A stretch of DNA of 30,917 nucleotides from Acidimicrobiaceae bacterium (GTDB lineage: Bacteria; Actinomycetota; Acidimicrobiia; Acidimicrobiales; Salinilacustritrichaceae), in contig DMTU01000218.1 in NCBI GenBank assembly GCA_003476595.1, positions 310-31,226 on the forward strand, read 5' to 3'. How positions within the stretch are numbered: position 1 is the first letter of the stretch; each line of letters begins with the position of its first letter. This document shows positions 7,915-16,951 of the stretch, piece by piece. The notes beneath the pieces are model-generated. The model was not told where the DNA came from, made no database searches, and was given only the letters and a program-made list of their open reading frames with translations. A program made the position numbers and the translations under genes.

Positions 7915-9858
7915 TCAGGACTGCGGCGTGAACCCCAGCACCCGGCCGTAGAAGGCGAGCTCGGCCTCGAGGACGGCGATCACCGTCTCGGACTTCCGGA
8001 AGCCGTGTTGCTCGCCCTCGAAGGGGTGGTACTCGACCGTGACGCCCTTGGCCTGCAGGGCCTCGACCACCATCTCGGACTGGTTGGGCGGGACGATCTC
8101 GTCCTCGAGGCCCTGGAACACGATGAGCGGCGAGTCGAGCTGGTCGACGTGGTTGATCGGCGACCGCTCCTCGTACACCGACTTGGCCTCGGGGTACGGG
8201 CCGACGAGGCCGTCGAGGTAGCGGGACTCGAACTTGTGCGTTTCCTCGGCGAGCGCAGTGAGGTCAGCCACGCCGTACGACGATGCGCCGGCGGCGAACT
8301 CGTCGGACTGCACGAGGGCGGCGAGCACGGTGAAGCCGCCCGCCGATCCACCTCGGATGCACAGCCGCTCCCGATCGGCCAGGCCCTGCTCGGCCAGGTG
8401 GGTGGCGGCAGCGATGCAGTCCTCGACGTCGACGATGCCCCAGCTCCCCTGGAGCAGCTCCCGGTACGGGCGGCCGTAGCCGGTGGAGCCGCCGTAGTTG
8501 ACGTCGACGAGGGCGAAGCCCCGGCTGGTCCAGTACTGCTTGGCCAGATCGAGCCGGCCCCGGGCCATGGCGGTGGGGCCGCCGTGGATCAGCACGACCA
8601 GCGGCGGCGCCTCACCGTCGGGTGGCGTTACGTCAGGGTTCGTTGGCGGGTAGTAGAGGGCGTGGGCGGTGCGCTCGCCGTCCGGTCCGGACGGGAACGA
8701 CACGGCCTCGGCGACGGAGAACCACGCGGGATCGAGCCCGAGGTCGCGCGCCTCACGCAGCACCACGGGTTCCCCGGCCACCGGGGCGTTCACGTCGCCC
8801 TCGATCGGCACCTCGACCACGACCGCCTCCCGATCGAATCCGGCGCCGACGAACACGACCGAGGTCTGGCGCACGGCCACCGACGCGATCTCGGTGCAGG
8901 GCAGGTTCAGCTCGGTGACCGATCCGTCGAGCCCGAGCACGGCCAGGCGGTCGAGGCCGTCGCTGGCGTAGGCGAACACCATCCGCCCGTCGGCCAGGAA
9001 CCCGTAGCGGGACATGCCGAACACCCACTGGGGCGTGCCGATCTCCGCCTCCAGCTCGGTGCGGGCGACGAGGGTTCCGTCCTCGGTCACGGCGTAGGCG
9101 TTCCACCAGTCGGTCCGGTCGGACAGCAGGTGCAGCTCGCCGTCGGAGCGGAACACCGGCTGGATCACCGACTCCCCCGGCCCGCCGGCAACCACGACGG
9201 TCTCACCAAGCCGCACCTCGCCGTCCCGGATCTCGAGGCCCGCAGCGCACAGCCCGGTGGAGTCCCAAGGCATGTTCGGGTGGTCCCACTGGATCCACAC
9301 CAGCTGCATGCCACTCGGCGACAGGCGGGGGTTGGCCACGAAGTCCGGTCCGCTCACCAGCACCTGCGGCTCACCCGACCCGTCGACGGGCACGGCGACG
9401 ATCTCGTTTGCCGCCTCGCCGCCGGTGTCGTGCCGCTCCCGGACGCAGATCACGAAGCCGTCGAGGACCCGCATGTCGGCGTAGCGGTGCGCGGCCGGCG
9501 TCGGCGGTTCGGGGCTGATGGGTTCGGGAGTCCCACCTCGGAGCGACAACCGGTGCAGTCGCTGGTCGGTCCAGTTCGTGAAGTACAGCCAGCCGTCGTC
9601 GATCAGCCACGCGCCGCCGCCGTACTCGTGCACCCGGGTCCGCGCGCTGAACCCCTCGGGCAGCAGGTCGTGGTTGGTGCCGTCCGGCGTGCGCCGCACG
9701 ACCTGGACCCGTCCGCCCTCGGCCGGGCGCAGCTCGCTCCAGCAGACGTCAGGGCCGTCGAGGAGCACCTCGCCGAGCGACACCGAGGCCGAGACGACGA
9801 GGTCGGGCGTGATCGGCGAGGGCCACTCGCCGTACGGGACGGTCGGTCGGGACGACAT
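7915..9858 (-). CDS. S9-family (prolyl oligopeptidase-type) serine peptidase
   Basis: A 647-residue protein with an N-terminal beta-propeller (roughly residues 40-390, repeated short strand modules) and a C-terminal alpha/beta-hydrolase domain. The nucleophile is in IRGGSAGGFT (Ser about 505), the acid in GLEDEIVPP (about 586) and the histidine in EGEQHGF (about 618), in the correct order for family S9. PLVVLIHGGPTA is the oxyanion-hole region. The layout fits the acylaminoacyl-peptidase/dipeptidyl-peptidase branch, which cleaves short peptides. No signal peptide is seen, so it is probably cytoplasmic. ATG at 9858 is preferred; the in-frame extension upstream is low-quality sequence. Some S9 enzymes open lasso peptides, but this one is about 20 kb from the lasso genes. 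Confidence 0.88.
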   Translation of the reverse strand: MSSRPTVPYGEWPSPITPDLVVSASVSLGEVLLDGPDVCWSELRPAEGGRVQVVRRTPDGTNHDLLPEGFSARTRVHEYGGGAWLIDDGWLYFTNWTDQRLHRLSLRGGTPEPISPEPPTPAAHRYADMRVLDGFVICVRERHDTGGEAANEIVAVPVDGSGEPQVLVSGPDFVANPRLSPSGMQLVWIQWDHPNMPWDSTGLCAAGLEIRDGEVRLGETVVVAGGPGESVIQPVFRSDGELHLLSDRTDWWNAYAVTEDGTLVARTELEAEIGTPQWVFGMSRYGFLADGRMVFAYASDGLDRLAVLGLDGSVTELNLPCTEIASVAVRQTSVVFVGAGFDREAVVVEVPIEGDVNAPVAGEPVVLREARDLGLDPAWFSVAEAVSFPSGPDGERTAHALYYPPTNPDVTPPDGEAPPLVVLIHGGPTAMARGRLDLAKQYWTSRGFALVDVNYGGSTGYGRPYRELLQGSWGIVDVEDCIAAATHLAEQGLADRERLCIRGGSAGGFTVLAALVQSDEFAAGASSYGVADLTALAEETHKFESRYLDGLVGPYPEAKSVYEERSPINHVDQLDSPLIVFQGLEDEIVPPNQSEMVVEALQAKGVTVEYHPFEGEQHGFRKSETVIAVLEAELAFYGRVLGFTPQS

Positions 9859-9929
9859 GGCGCTCACCGTAACGACCTGCTTCTGGAAGCGGCTTGCGGA
9901 ACCGGTTCGACCGACCCCAGAACGGGCGG

Positions 9930-11276
9930 ATGCCGAGGAGAACGCCACCGGGCCCCACAGTTCTGCCACCCGAATGCCTACATCCCTGTTGCTGGATCGC
10001 CTACAATCGTGTCATCGGAGACTCCGGCGCCTACCTCCCCCGCATCGCCGACGGCGAGCTGTCCGCACGCCTGCGCGCCGCCGGAGCGGTCGTGATCGAA
10101 GGCCCGAAAGCCTGCGGCAAGACGGCGACGGCGATGCAGGTGGCCGATTCACATGTCCTCCTCGACATCGATGCGGCGGCACGACGCGCCCTGGAGGTCG
10201 ACCCATCACTGGTGCTCGAGGGCGACAGACCTCGGCTGCTGGACGAGTGGCAGGTCGCTCCTGAGCTGTGGAACCACGTCCGCCGAGCGGTCGACTCTGC
10301 GCGCGCCTTCGGCCAGTTCGTGCTCACCGGGTCGGCCGTCCCCGACGACGACATCGACCGACACACCGGCGCCGGACGGTTCTCCTTCTTGCGTATGCGC
10401 CCGATGAGCCTGTTCGAGTCGGGCCACGCCAACGGTGAGGTGTCGCTGGCCGCCCTGCTCGACGGCGCCAGCCCGAGAGCGGCGGACCCTGGTCTGACAG
10501 TGCGGGCGCTGGCCGAGCTCGTCACCATCGGCGGCTGGCCGGCCCAACAGGGCCAAGCGGTCCCGGATGCGGCACGTGCCGCACGGGACTACCTGGAACA
10601 GGTCCGCAGCGTGGACGTCAGCCGGGTCGGCGACACGCGCCGGGACCCAGCGCGGGTCGGTGCAGTCCTCGTCTCCCTCGCCCGCAACGTCGCCACGGAG
10701 GTGAAGAACTCCGTCTTGGCGGCCAACGCCGGAGGCGCGGAGGGACCGCTGTCGGAGCACACGGTGGCCGACTACCTCCGCGCCCTGGACCGACTGATGG
10801 TCATCGAGGACCAGCCGGCATGGGCGCCGCACCTGCGCTCGAAGGCGGTGCTCCGCAAGTCGCCGAAGCGCCACTTCGTCTGCCCATCCCTGGCCGTCGC
10901 GGCGCTGGCTGCCGGTCCAGAACGGCTCCTCGCCGATCTGAACCTCTTCGGATTGCTCTACGAGTCACTGGTCATCCGGGATCTCCGCGTGCTGTCCCAG
11001 CCGGTGGACGGCCGCGTGCTGCACTACCGGGACAACTACGGCGTCGAAGTCGACGCCATCGTGCAGCTCCCCGACGGCCGCTGGGGCGCGTTCGAGATCA
11101 AGCTCGGCGCCGGCGAGGTGGACGCGGGAGCGCGCTCGCTGCTGCGCTTCGTCCGCCAGGTGGACACCTCGAAGTGCGGGCCGCCGGCGGTGCTCGGCGT
11201 GATCACCGGCACCGGGTTCGCTTACCGACGTGACGACGGCATCGTCGTGCTCCCCATCGGGTCCCTCGGTCCGTGA
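9930..11276 (+). CDS. AAA-type ATPase with DUF4143 C-terminal domain
   Basis: Seen: Walker A IEGPKACGKT, Walker B RLLDEWQVAPELW, FVLTGSAVP (sensor-like region), and a C-terminal DUF4143 part with VEVDAIVQLPDGRWGAFEIKLG, whose D...ExK arrangement resembles a PD-(D/E)XK nuclease-like fold. These ATPases are widespread in prokaryotes, poorly characterised and often close to toxin-antitoxin and defence genes, as here (convergent with vapC, 10 bases apart). Family members usually begin just before YLPRI, but in this frame no ATG, GTG or TTG exists between the ATG at 9930 and codon 10089. The listed start therefore gives a non-homologous N-terminus of about 30 residues; a TTG at 9894 is another option. 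Confidence 0.8.
   Translation: MPRRTPPGPTVLPPECLHPCCWIAYNRVIGDSGAYLPRIADGELSARLRAAGAVVIEGPKACGKTATAMQVADSHVLLDIDAAARRALEVDPSLVLEGDRPRLLDEWQVAPELWNHVRRAVDSARAFGQFVLTGSAVPDDDIDRHTGAGRFSFLRMRPMSLFESGHANGEVSLAALLDGASPRAADPGLTVRALAELVTIGGWPAQQGQAVPDAARAARDYLEQVRSVDVSRVGDTRRDPARVGAVLVSLARNVATEVKNSVLAANAGGAEGPLSEHTVADYLRALDRLMVIEDQPAWAPHLRSKAVLRKSPKRHFVCPSLAVAALAAGPERLLADLNLFGLLYESLVIRDLRVLSQPVDGRVLHYRDNYGVEVDAIVQLPDGRWGAFEIKLGAGEVDAGARSLLRFVRQVDTSKCGPPAVLGVITGTGFAYRRDDGIVVLPIGSLGP
10002..10007 (+). promoter_or_regulatory. TACAAT -10-like box inside the proposed ATPase N-terminus
   Basis: A near-consensus TACAAT lies 6 bases ahead of the codons where family homology begins. It suggests that the true mRNA may start here and be leaderless, although the in-frame codon at that point (ATC or GTC) is not a standard start. 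Confidence 0.35.
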
Positions 11277-11286
11277 CCACACTGAG

Positions 11287-11664
11287 CTACGGGTGGACCA
11301 GCTCGACGTGTCTGCCCAGCGCGCTCGCCAGCTGCTCGAGGTCGCCGTGATCGGCGGTCACGATCTCATCGCCGTCGTGGGCCAGGAGCACCACGGCAGC
11401 GTCGATCACGTCGGAGCTGCCTGAAGTCGCCAGGAGCTGACCGACGGCACGACCCAGGGGTTCGTCGAGGGCGCGAACGTCGATTCCGCCCAAGGCCTGA
11501 GAGAGTCGGGCCTGGCGAGGTCCACCGCGCCACACCTGGCCGAGGACCCCGGCGTGGGTGACGGGCAGTTCGTCGTCCAGCCCGGCGGCCTTGAGACGGA
11601 CCCACATCGACCGCTCGTTCCGCTCGAGCGCCACGAGTGCACCGCTGTCGAGCACGAGCGTCAT
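11287..11664 (-). CDS. vapC: VapC-type PIN-domain toxin
   Basis: A 125-residue PIN-domain ribonuclease. The acidic catalytic set is visible: Asp in VLDSGALVALE near the N-terminus, an acidic residue mid-protein (VWRGG region excepted), Asp in SSDVIDAAVVLLA and Asp in EIVTADHGDLEQLA. VapC toxins cut specific RNAs (tRNA or rRNA) with Mg2+ and stop growth until neutralised by the paired antitoxin. The start overlaps the antitoxin stop by 4 bases (ATGA), the usual coupled VapBC order with antitoxin first. The target RNA cannot be predicted. Confidence 0.88.
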   Translation of the reverse strand: MTLVLDSGALVALERNERSMWVRLKAAGLDDELPVTHAGVLGQVWRGGPRQARLSQALGGIDVRALDEPLGRAVGQLLATSGSSDVIDAAVVLLAHDGDEIVTADHGDLEQLASALGRHVELVHP

Positions 11665-11963
11665 GCCGACTTCGCCTTGCTCCCACCGGACCGACGGGGA
11701 CCCCGGACGACGGTGGCATCGTGACGGTCGGAGCGCCGCTGGGCGGCGATCTCCTCTGCGGTGATCTCGCCGAACTCCTGCTCGTAGTCGGCGATGGCGG
11801 CCCGCAGCAGGTGGAGCTTGCGGTCGCGCCGGATCTTGTCCTCGATGGCCGCGCTGACCCAGCCGCTCACCGACTCGGCCTCACCGGAGGCAACCGCGTC
11901 CTGGGCCGCCTCGATCAGCCCGGGGTCGAGGGTGACGGTCAGACGCCCCTTCTTCGCGCTCAT
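11661..11963 (-). CDS. vapB: VapB-type ribbon-helix-helix antitoxin
   Basis: A 100-residue antitoxin. GRLTVTLDPGLIEAAQDAVASGEAESVSGWVSAAI is a ribbon-helix-helix DNA-binding unit, followed by a charged region (RRDRKLHLLRAAIADYEQEFGEITAEEI) that should wrap the toxin and a basic C-terminus. It neutralises the adjacent PIN toxin and, with it, should repress its own promoter. ATG start at 11963; the gene ends in a 4-base overlap with vapC. The perfect 18-base palindrome 18 bases upstream is the likely operator. Confidence 0.85.
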   Translation of the reverse strand: MSAKKGRLTVTLDPGLIEAAQDAVASGEAESVSGWVSAAIEDKIRRDRKLHLLRAAIADYEQEFGEITAEEIAAQRRSDRHDATVVRGPRRSGGSKAKSA

Positions 11964-11981
11964 ACGGCGATGGTAACCGAA

Positions 11982-11999
11982 GTATGCGGGTCCGCATAC
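11982..11999. promoter_or_regulatory. Palindromic operator of the vapBC promoter
   Basis: GTATGCGG-GT-CCGCATAC is a perfect 8+8 inverted repeat with a 2-base centre, 18 to 36 bases upstream of the vapB ATG. The placement matches autoregulatory operators bound by ribbon-helix-helix antitoxin or VapBC complexes. Confidence 0.7.
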
Positions 12000-12023
12000 C
12001 CAAGCCGGGGCGGGCGACTGAAG

Positions 12024-13223
12024 TCAGCCCTGGACCAGGTCGGCGATGCGCTGCACGCCTTCGGCCAGGTCGTCGTCACCCAGGGCGAACGACAGCCGGG
12101 CGTACCCGGGGGTGCCGAACGCCTCGCCGGGCACGATGGCCACCTTGGCCTCCTCCAGGATGATGGTGGCCAGGTCGAGGGTGTTGTCCGCCGTTCGGCC
12201 GTTCAGCGAGCGGCCGTAGAGGCCGGTGAGCTTCGGGTACGCGTAGAAGGCGCCCTCGGGCTCGAGGCACTCCACACCGTCGATGGCGTCGAGCATCTTC
12301 CAGATCGTCTGGCGCCGGCGTTCGAAGGCCTCCCGCATCATCACGACGTCATCGAGCGGACCCGAGACGGCGGCGAGGGCGGCTCGCTGGCTGACGTTGG
12401 CCACGTTCGACGTGGAGTGGCTCTGCAGGTTGGTGGCGCCCTTGATGACGTCGTTGGGGGCGATCATCCACCCGACCCGCCAGCCGGTCATGGCGTAGGT
12501 CTTGGCCACGCCGTTGAGCACGACGCAGCGATCGGCGATCTCGGGGACCTCGACCGGGATCGAGCTGAACTCGTTGTCGCCGTAGACGAGGTGCTCGTAG
12601 ATCTCGTCGGTGACCACCCAGAGGCCGTGCTCAGCGGCCCACTCGCCGATGGCCCGGACCTCGTCACGGGAGTAGACGGCCCCGGTCGGGTTCGACGGGG
12701 AGACGAAGACCAGCACCTTGGTCTTGTCGGTGCGGGCCGCCTCGAGCTGCTCGACCGTGGCCTTGTAGCCGGTGGTCTCGTCGCACACGACCGGGACGGT
12801 GACGCCACCGGCGAGGCCGATGGGCTCGGGGTAGGTCGTCCAGTACGGGGCAGGGAGGATGACCTCGTCGCCTGGGTCGATCAGCGTGAGGAAGGAGGCG
12901 TACACGGCGTGCTTGCCGCCGTTGGTCACCAGGATGTTGGCCGGATCGACGTCGAGGCCGGAGTCGCGCTTGGTCTTCTCGGCGATGGCCTGCTTCAGCT
13001 CCGGCAGGCCGCCGGCGGGGCTGTACTTGTGGTTCTTGGGGTCCCGACACGCCTCGATGGCGGCCTCGACGATGTGCGGCGGTGTCGGGAAGTCGGGCTC
13101 ACCGGCACCGAAGCCGATGACGGGCTCGCCGGCGGCCTTCATGGCCTTGGCCTTGCTGTCGACGGCAAGGGTCGCGGAGGGTGCGATTGCAGCGACGGCG
13201 GCGGAGATTCGGGACGAGGACAA
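12024..13223 (-). CDS. Class I aminotransferase (aspartate aminotransferase type)
   Basis: A 399-residue fold-type I PLP aminotransferase: GEPDFPTP near residue 41, NGGKHAVY (about 101), SPSNPTG (about 175), [11 protein letters not shown] (about 204) and the Schiff-base lysine in [16 protein letters not shown] (about 241), with a C-terminal arginine in YARLSFA that would bind the substrate carboxylate. It most likely moves amino groups between aspartate/glutamate and their keto acids. The TTG start at 13223 is chosen because AGGAG lies 9 bases upstream and the protein then begins at the family position; longer in-frame extension runs into the divergent serC. The two start codons are 44 bases apart. 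Confidence 0.9.
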   Translation of the reverse strand: MSSSRISAAVAAIAPSATLAVDSKAKAMKAAGEPVIGFGAGEPDFPTPPHIVEAAIEACRDPKNHKYSPAGGLPELKQAIAEKTKRDSGLDVDPANILVTNGGKHAVYASFLTLIDPGDEVILPAPYWTTYPEPIGLAGGVTVPVVCDETTGYKATVEQLEAARTDKTKVLVFVSPSNPTGAVYSRDEVRAIGEWAAEHGLWVVTDEIYEHLVYGDNEFSSIPVEVPEIADRCVVLNGVAKTYAMTGWRVGWMIAPNDVIKGATNLQSHSTSNVANVSQRAALAAVSGPLDDVVMMREAFERRRQTIWKMLDAIDGVECLEPEGAFYAYPKLTGLYGRSLNGRTADNTLDLATIILEEAKVAIVPGEAFGTPGYARLSFALGDDDLAEGVQRIADLVQG

Positions 13224-13267
13224 GGCGTTTCGCTCCTGGTCGGGGACTCCGCGATAGTGACACGTCG

Positions 13268-14398
13268 ATGGCTGCCTCCCCACCCGACATCACGATCCCC
13301 GACGACCTCAAGCCGAAGGACGGCCGCTTCGGCGCCGGTCCTTCCAAGGTTCGGCCCGAGCAGCTCCAGGCCGTGCTCGACGCCTCCCCCGAGGTCATGG
13401 GCACATCGCACCGGCAGGCGCCGGTGAAGTTCGTGGTGGGCTCGCTGCGCAACGGCCTGGCCGAGCTGCTGCAGCTGCCCGACGGCTACGAGATCATCCT
13501 CGGCAACGGCGGCACGCATGCCATCTGGGACGGCGTCACCGCCGGCTTCGTCGAGCAGCAGTCGCTACACGCCACGTTCGGCGAGTTCTCCTCCAAGTTC
13601 GCCAAGGGGATCGCCGCCGCGCCGTTCCTGAACCACCCGATCATCGTCGAGTCCGAGGTCGGCTCCCACCCGACCGTCGAGGCCGTCGACGGCGTGGACA
13701 CCTACGCCCTCACCCACAACGAGACCTCCACCGGCGTGATGATGCCGGTGCAGCGCCCCATCGGTGCCCACGGCCTCGTCATCGTCGACGCCACCTCCGC
13801 TGCCGGCGGCCTGCGCGTCGACCTGAACGAGTGCGACGTCTACTACTTCTCCCCGCAGAAGGCCCTGGCCTCCGATGGCGGCCTCTGGATCGCTGCCGTC
13901 TCCCCCGCCGCCATCGAGCGCATCGAGAAGCGAGCATCGGCCGGTGACCGCTGGATCCCGCCCTTCGTGAACCTGAAGGACGCGCTCGACAACAGCCGCA
14001 AGGACCAGACGCTGAACACGCCGGCCCTGGCCACGCTGATCATGGCCGACAACCAGGTCCAGTGGCTCTGCCACAACGGCGGCATGGACTTCGCCGCCGG
14101 CCGCTGCGACCAGTCAGCCGAGATCCTCTACGACTGGGCCGACGCCCACGAGCTGGCCACGCCGTTCGTCGCCGATCCGGCCAAGCGCAGCCACGTCGTG
14201 GCGACGATCGACTTCGACGAGTCGGTGGACGCCGCGCAGATCGCTGCCGTGCTGCGGGCCAACGGGATCGTCGACACCGAGCCGTACCGCAAGCTCGGTC
14301 GCAACCAGCTGCGGGTCGCCATGTTCCCGGCGGTCGACCCTGCGGATGTGCGGGCGCTGACCACCTCCATCGACCACGTGCTCGAGACCCTCGGATGA
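13268..14398 (+). CDS. serC: Phosphoserine aminotransferase
   Basis: A 376-residue PLP enzyme of serine biosynthesis, converting 3-phosphohydroxypyruvate and glutamate to 3-phosphoserine and 2-oxoglutarate. Seen: [14 protein letters not shown] (residues 20-33), [10 protein letters not shown] (45-54), [31 protein letters not shown] and the PLP lysine in [14 protein letters not shown] (about 198). The length and these motifs match the actinobacterial SerC type, which differs in sequence from the enterobacterial enzyme. ATG at 13268; in-frame sequence upstream belongs to the divergent aminotransferase. It converges with the DegT gene across a 22-base gap. Confidence 0.92.
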   Translation: MAASPPDITIPDDLKPKDGRFGAGPSKVRPEQLQAVLDASPEVMGTSHRQAPVKFVVGSLRNGLAELLQLPDGYEIILGNGGTHAIWDGVTAGFVEQQSLHATFGEFSSKFAKGIAAAPFLNHPIIVESEVGSHPTVEAVDGVDTYALTHNETSTGVMMPVQRPIGAHGLVIVDATSAAGGLRVDLNECDVYYFSPQKALASDGGLWIAAVSPAAIERIEKRASAGDRWIPPFVNLKDALDNSRKDQTLNTPALATLIMADNQVQWLCHNGGMDFAAGRCDQSAEILYDWADAHELATPFVADPAKRSHVVATIDFDESVDAAQIAAVLRANGIVDTEPYRKLGRNQLRVAMFPAVDPADVRALTTSIDHVLETLG

Positions 14399-14420
14399 AG
14401 ATGAGGGCCCGAGCGCTCGG

Positions 14421-15611
14421 TCAGTCCACCTCGAGTGTCGCCGCCACCTTCGAGGCATGACGGTGCAGCTCGACGAGGACGTCCGCGACCCGATCCATCG
14501 TCGAGCCCTCGAGGTGTGACCACAGGGGGGGACTGAGCACCGAGCCGGCGAGCTCGTCGGTGACCGGCAGCGGGCGGGGCGTGTCCCACTTGCCGTCATA
14601 GGACGTCTGGCGATGGATCGGCGGGTGGTAGTAGCGGCGGCTGTCGATGCCCTCGGCGTCGAACGCTGCCTGGATCTGTGGTGCCGACAAGCCGAACGCC
14701 TCCGCGTCGACGACCATCGTGAGATCCTTGAAGGTCGACGTGTCCCCCTCCGCTGGGCGCACGATCCGCAGACCGGGCAGCCCGGCGACGCCGGCCTCGA
14801 AGCGATCGACGAGCGCCACCCGGTTCGCGATGTTCTCGTCGAGGTGAGCGAACGAGGCCAAGGCCACCGCCGCATGCAGCTCGCTCATGCGCGCGTTCAG
14901 ACCGGCGAAGCGGGTGTCGTAGTCGCCCGGGTTGCCGTAGTCACGACCCAGACGGCACCACTGGGCCAGGTCGGGGTCCATCGTCGCGATGAGACCCCCC
15001 TCGCCGGCGACCACGACCTTGGTCGGGCTCAGGCTGAACACCTCGGCGACACCGAAGCGGCCGATGGGCGTGCCGTTCCGCTCGCTCCCGAGTGCGTGGG
15101 CAGCGTCGTAGATCAGCGGCACGCCGGCGTCCCGTGCCAGCTCACCGAGGCGCTCGACGTCGCACGGCGATCCGTAGATGTGGGTCGCGGTCATCGCCGC
15201 AGCGCCGTCGAGGAGGCCGGCGATCCGGTCCGGATCGAGCGTGGCCCGCTCCGGCTCCACATCGGCGAAGTCGGGAGATCCGCCCGCCCACGTGACGGCG
15301 TGCGCCGAGGCGGAGAAGGTGAAGCTGGGCATCACCACCGGCCCGGTGGCCTCGACCGCTTGCATGACGAGCATGAGACCGGCGGTGCAGCTGGAGACTG
15401 CCACCACATGGGCTCCGAGGCGCTCGGAGACAGCATCCTCGAGCTGGCGGACCGTCGCACCGTTGGTGAGCAGACCCCGGTCGAGGATGGCGCCGATGTC
15501 GGCGGTCAGCCCGGGCACGTCCCGGAGGGTGGGGCGCACGAGCGGGAGCCGTTCCGGGAAGGCGGGCGCACCCCCGAGGACGGCTGGCACGCGTGCGTCC
15601 ACCTCGGTCAC
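14421..15611 (-). CDS. DegT/DnrJ/EryC1/StrS-family sugar aminotransferase
   Basis: A 396-residue PLP enzyme. GLLTNGATVRQLEDAV and VSSCTAGLML form the cofactor-binding start, IYDAAHALGSE carries the PLP-interacting aspartate, and the Schiff-base lysine is in SLSPTKVVVAGEGG. This family transfers an amino group to keto-sugar nucleotides. The neighbouring dehydratase would supply a 4-keto sugar and the nearby PglD-like acetyltransferase could acetylate the product, as in the PglF/PglE/PglD route; a 3-amino-uronate route using the adjacent dehydrogenase is the alternative. GTG start overlapping the dehydrogenase stop (GTGA), so translationally coupled. Confidence 0.87.
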   Translation of the reverse strand: MTEVDARVPAVLGGAPAFPERLPLVRPTLRDVPGLTADIGAILDRGLLTNGATVRQLEDAVSERLGAHVVAVSSCTAGLMLVMQAVEATGPVVMPSFTFSASAHAVTWAGGSPDFADVEPERATLDPDRIAGLLDGAAAMTATHIYGSPCDVERLGELARDAGVPLIYDAAHALGSERNGTPIGRFGVAEVFSLSPTKVVVAGEGGLIATMDPDLAQWCRLGRDYGNPGDYDTRFAGLNARMSELHAAVALASFAHLDENIANRVALVDRFEAGVAGLPGLRIVRPAEGDTSTFKDLTMVVDAEAFGLSAPQIQAAFDAEGIDSRRYYHPPIHRQTSYDGKWDTPRPLPVTDELAGSVLSPPLWSHLEGSTMDRVADVLVELHRHASKVAATLEVD

Positions 15612-16951
15612 AGGACCTCCACGTTCGGTCGGTCTCGCATGCCGGTGGCGTTGCGCGCATCGAACAGGAGACCGGCCTGGTCAGCGAGTGCTTCGAGGTC
15701 GTAGGTCGCGTGCGGGGTCAGCAGCAGCACGGCATCCGCAGACCGGACGAGGTCCTCGGTCAGCTCACGTCGGTGCAGCCGGACACCGTGCTCGTCGATC
15801 TCGTCGACGAAGGGGTCGTGGAACGACAGATCAGCGCCCCAGGCGTCGAGCTGGGCCAGCACCTGGATCGCTGCAGACTCTCGGACATCGCCGACGTCGG
15901 GCTTGTAGGTGACCCCGAGGGCCAGGAGGCGTGCGCCGTTCACGGCGCAGCCCCGCTCGTTGAGGCTGTCCATGATCCGCCGTGCCGTGTAGATCGGCAT
16001 CTGGTCGTTGATGTCCTTCGCCATCTCCACGAGGCGGAACGGCCGCCCGGTGTCACGCCGCGATTGCCAGGTGAGGTAGGCCGGGTCGAGCGGGATGCAG
16101 TGACCACCCACCCCCGGGCCGGGGTAGAAGGGCATGAAGCCGAAGGGCTTGGTCGCGGCCGCTTCGATGACCTCCCAGGTGTCGATGCCCTGGTCGGCGC
16201 ACAGCTGGGCCAGCTCGTTGACGAGGGCGATGTTCACGAGGCGGAAGGTGTTCTCGAGCAGCTTCGCGAGCTCGGCGGCCCGGCAGCTGCTGACCTCGTG
16301 CACGATGCCGACCAGCTGGCCGTAGAAGGCCGCAGCCGCCTGCGTGCACGCTGGCGTGAGGCCGCCGACCACGCGAGGAACGCCGGCGAAGCCGTGCGCG
16401 GTGTCCCCCGGGTTGATCCGCTCCGGCGAGTAGGCGAGCAGCACGTCGTGACCGGCCTTGCGGCCGTGGCCCTCGAGCAGGGGTTGGAGGATCTGCTCAG
16501 TGGTGCCGGGGTACGTGGTGGATTCGAGGATCACGACCGTGCCCGGCTGGAGGTGCTCGCCGACGGCGAAGCCGGCGCCCTCGACCGCGGCCAGGTCGGG
16601 GCGGTGGTCGATGAGCGGCGTCGGCACGCAGATGAGCACGACGTCGCTTCCGGCCACGACTGAGGGGTCGGTGGAGAACGACATGCGTCCCGTGGTGAAG
16701 GCCTCGGCGAAGAGCTCGTCGTCGACGCCGGCCACCACCTGCTGGCCGGCGCTGAGCGACTCGATGCGTCCAGCGTCGAGGTCGACACCGGTGGTGTGCA
16801 TGCCGGCAGCGGCCGCCGCCGCAGCGACCGACAGGCCGACGTACCCCTGGCCGATGACCGTCACCCGCGCAGTGTGGTCGGCGATCGCTGCACAGAGGTG
16901 GTCGGCCAGCGCACCGGCGGTGAGGTCAATCGAAGGTCGTGTAGGTGGCAT
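15608..16951 (-). CDS. UDP-sugar 6-dehydrogenase (WbpA/WecC-like)
   Basis: A 447-residue nucleotide-sugar dehydrogenase: NAD-binding VTVIGQGYVGL (31-40), VPTPL (109-113), STTYPGTT (144-151), SPERINPGD (175-183), the KLLENTFRLVNIALVNE segment with the active-site lysine and asparagine, the catalytic Cys in GVGGHCIPLDP (Cys 285), and a C-terminal GVTYKPDVGDVRES. The SPERINPG signature and PYPGPGVGGHCIP-like motif favour the UDP-N-acetylhexosamine group that makes uronic acids for surface glycans over plain UDP-glucose dehydrogenase. It overlaps the upstream dehydratase by 26 bases and the aminotransferase by 4, forming a compact three-gene unit. Confidence 0.9.
   Translation of the reverse strand: MPPTRPSIDLTAGALADHLCAAIADHTARVTVIGQGYVGLSVAAAAAAAGMHTTGVDLDAGRIESLSAGQQVVAGVDDELFAEAFTTGRMSFSTDPSVVAGSDVVLICVPTPLIDHRPDLAAVEGAGFAVGEHLQPGTVVILESTTYPGTTEQILQPLLEGHGRKAGHDVLLAYSPERINPGDTAHGFAGVPRVVGGLTPACTQAAAAFYGQLVGIVHEVSSCRAAELAKLLENTFRLVNIALVNELAQLCADQGIDTWEVIEAAATKPFGFMPFYPGPGVGGHCIPLDPAYLTWQSRRDTGRPFRLVEMAKDINDQMPIYTARRIMDSLNERGCAVNGARLLALGVTYKPDVGDVRESAAIQVLAQLDAWGADLSFHDPFVDEIDEHGVRLHRRELTEDLVRSADAVLLLTPHATYDLEALADQAGLLFDARNATGMRDRPNVEVL

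Noticed and set aside
7915..9858. S9 peptidase as a lasso-peptide isopeptidase
   Set aside because: Known lasso isopeptidases are S9-fold proteins, but this gene is about 20 kb from the lasso genes, has a housekeeping-type neighbourhood and no signal peptide was seen.
7858..10095. Long plus-strand open frame opposite the S9 peptidase
   Set aside because: No recognisable motifs; the opposite strand encodes a complete catalytic triad in order.
11637..13427. Long plus-strand open frame opposite vapBC and the aminotransferase
   Set aside because: Its translation is low-complexity Gly/Asp/Val-rich sequence mirroring well-supported minus-strand genes; it is a GC-bias shadow.
14409..14420. CCGAGCGCTCGG as a terminator between serC and the DegT gene
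   Set aside because: A self-complementary 12-mer with a 5-bp stem and 2-base loop and no T-run is too weak to call.
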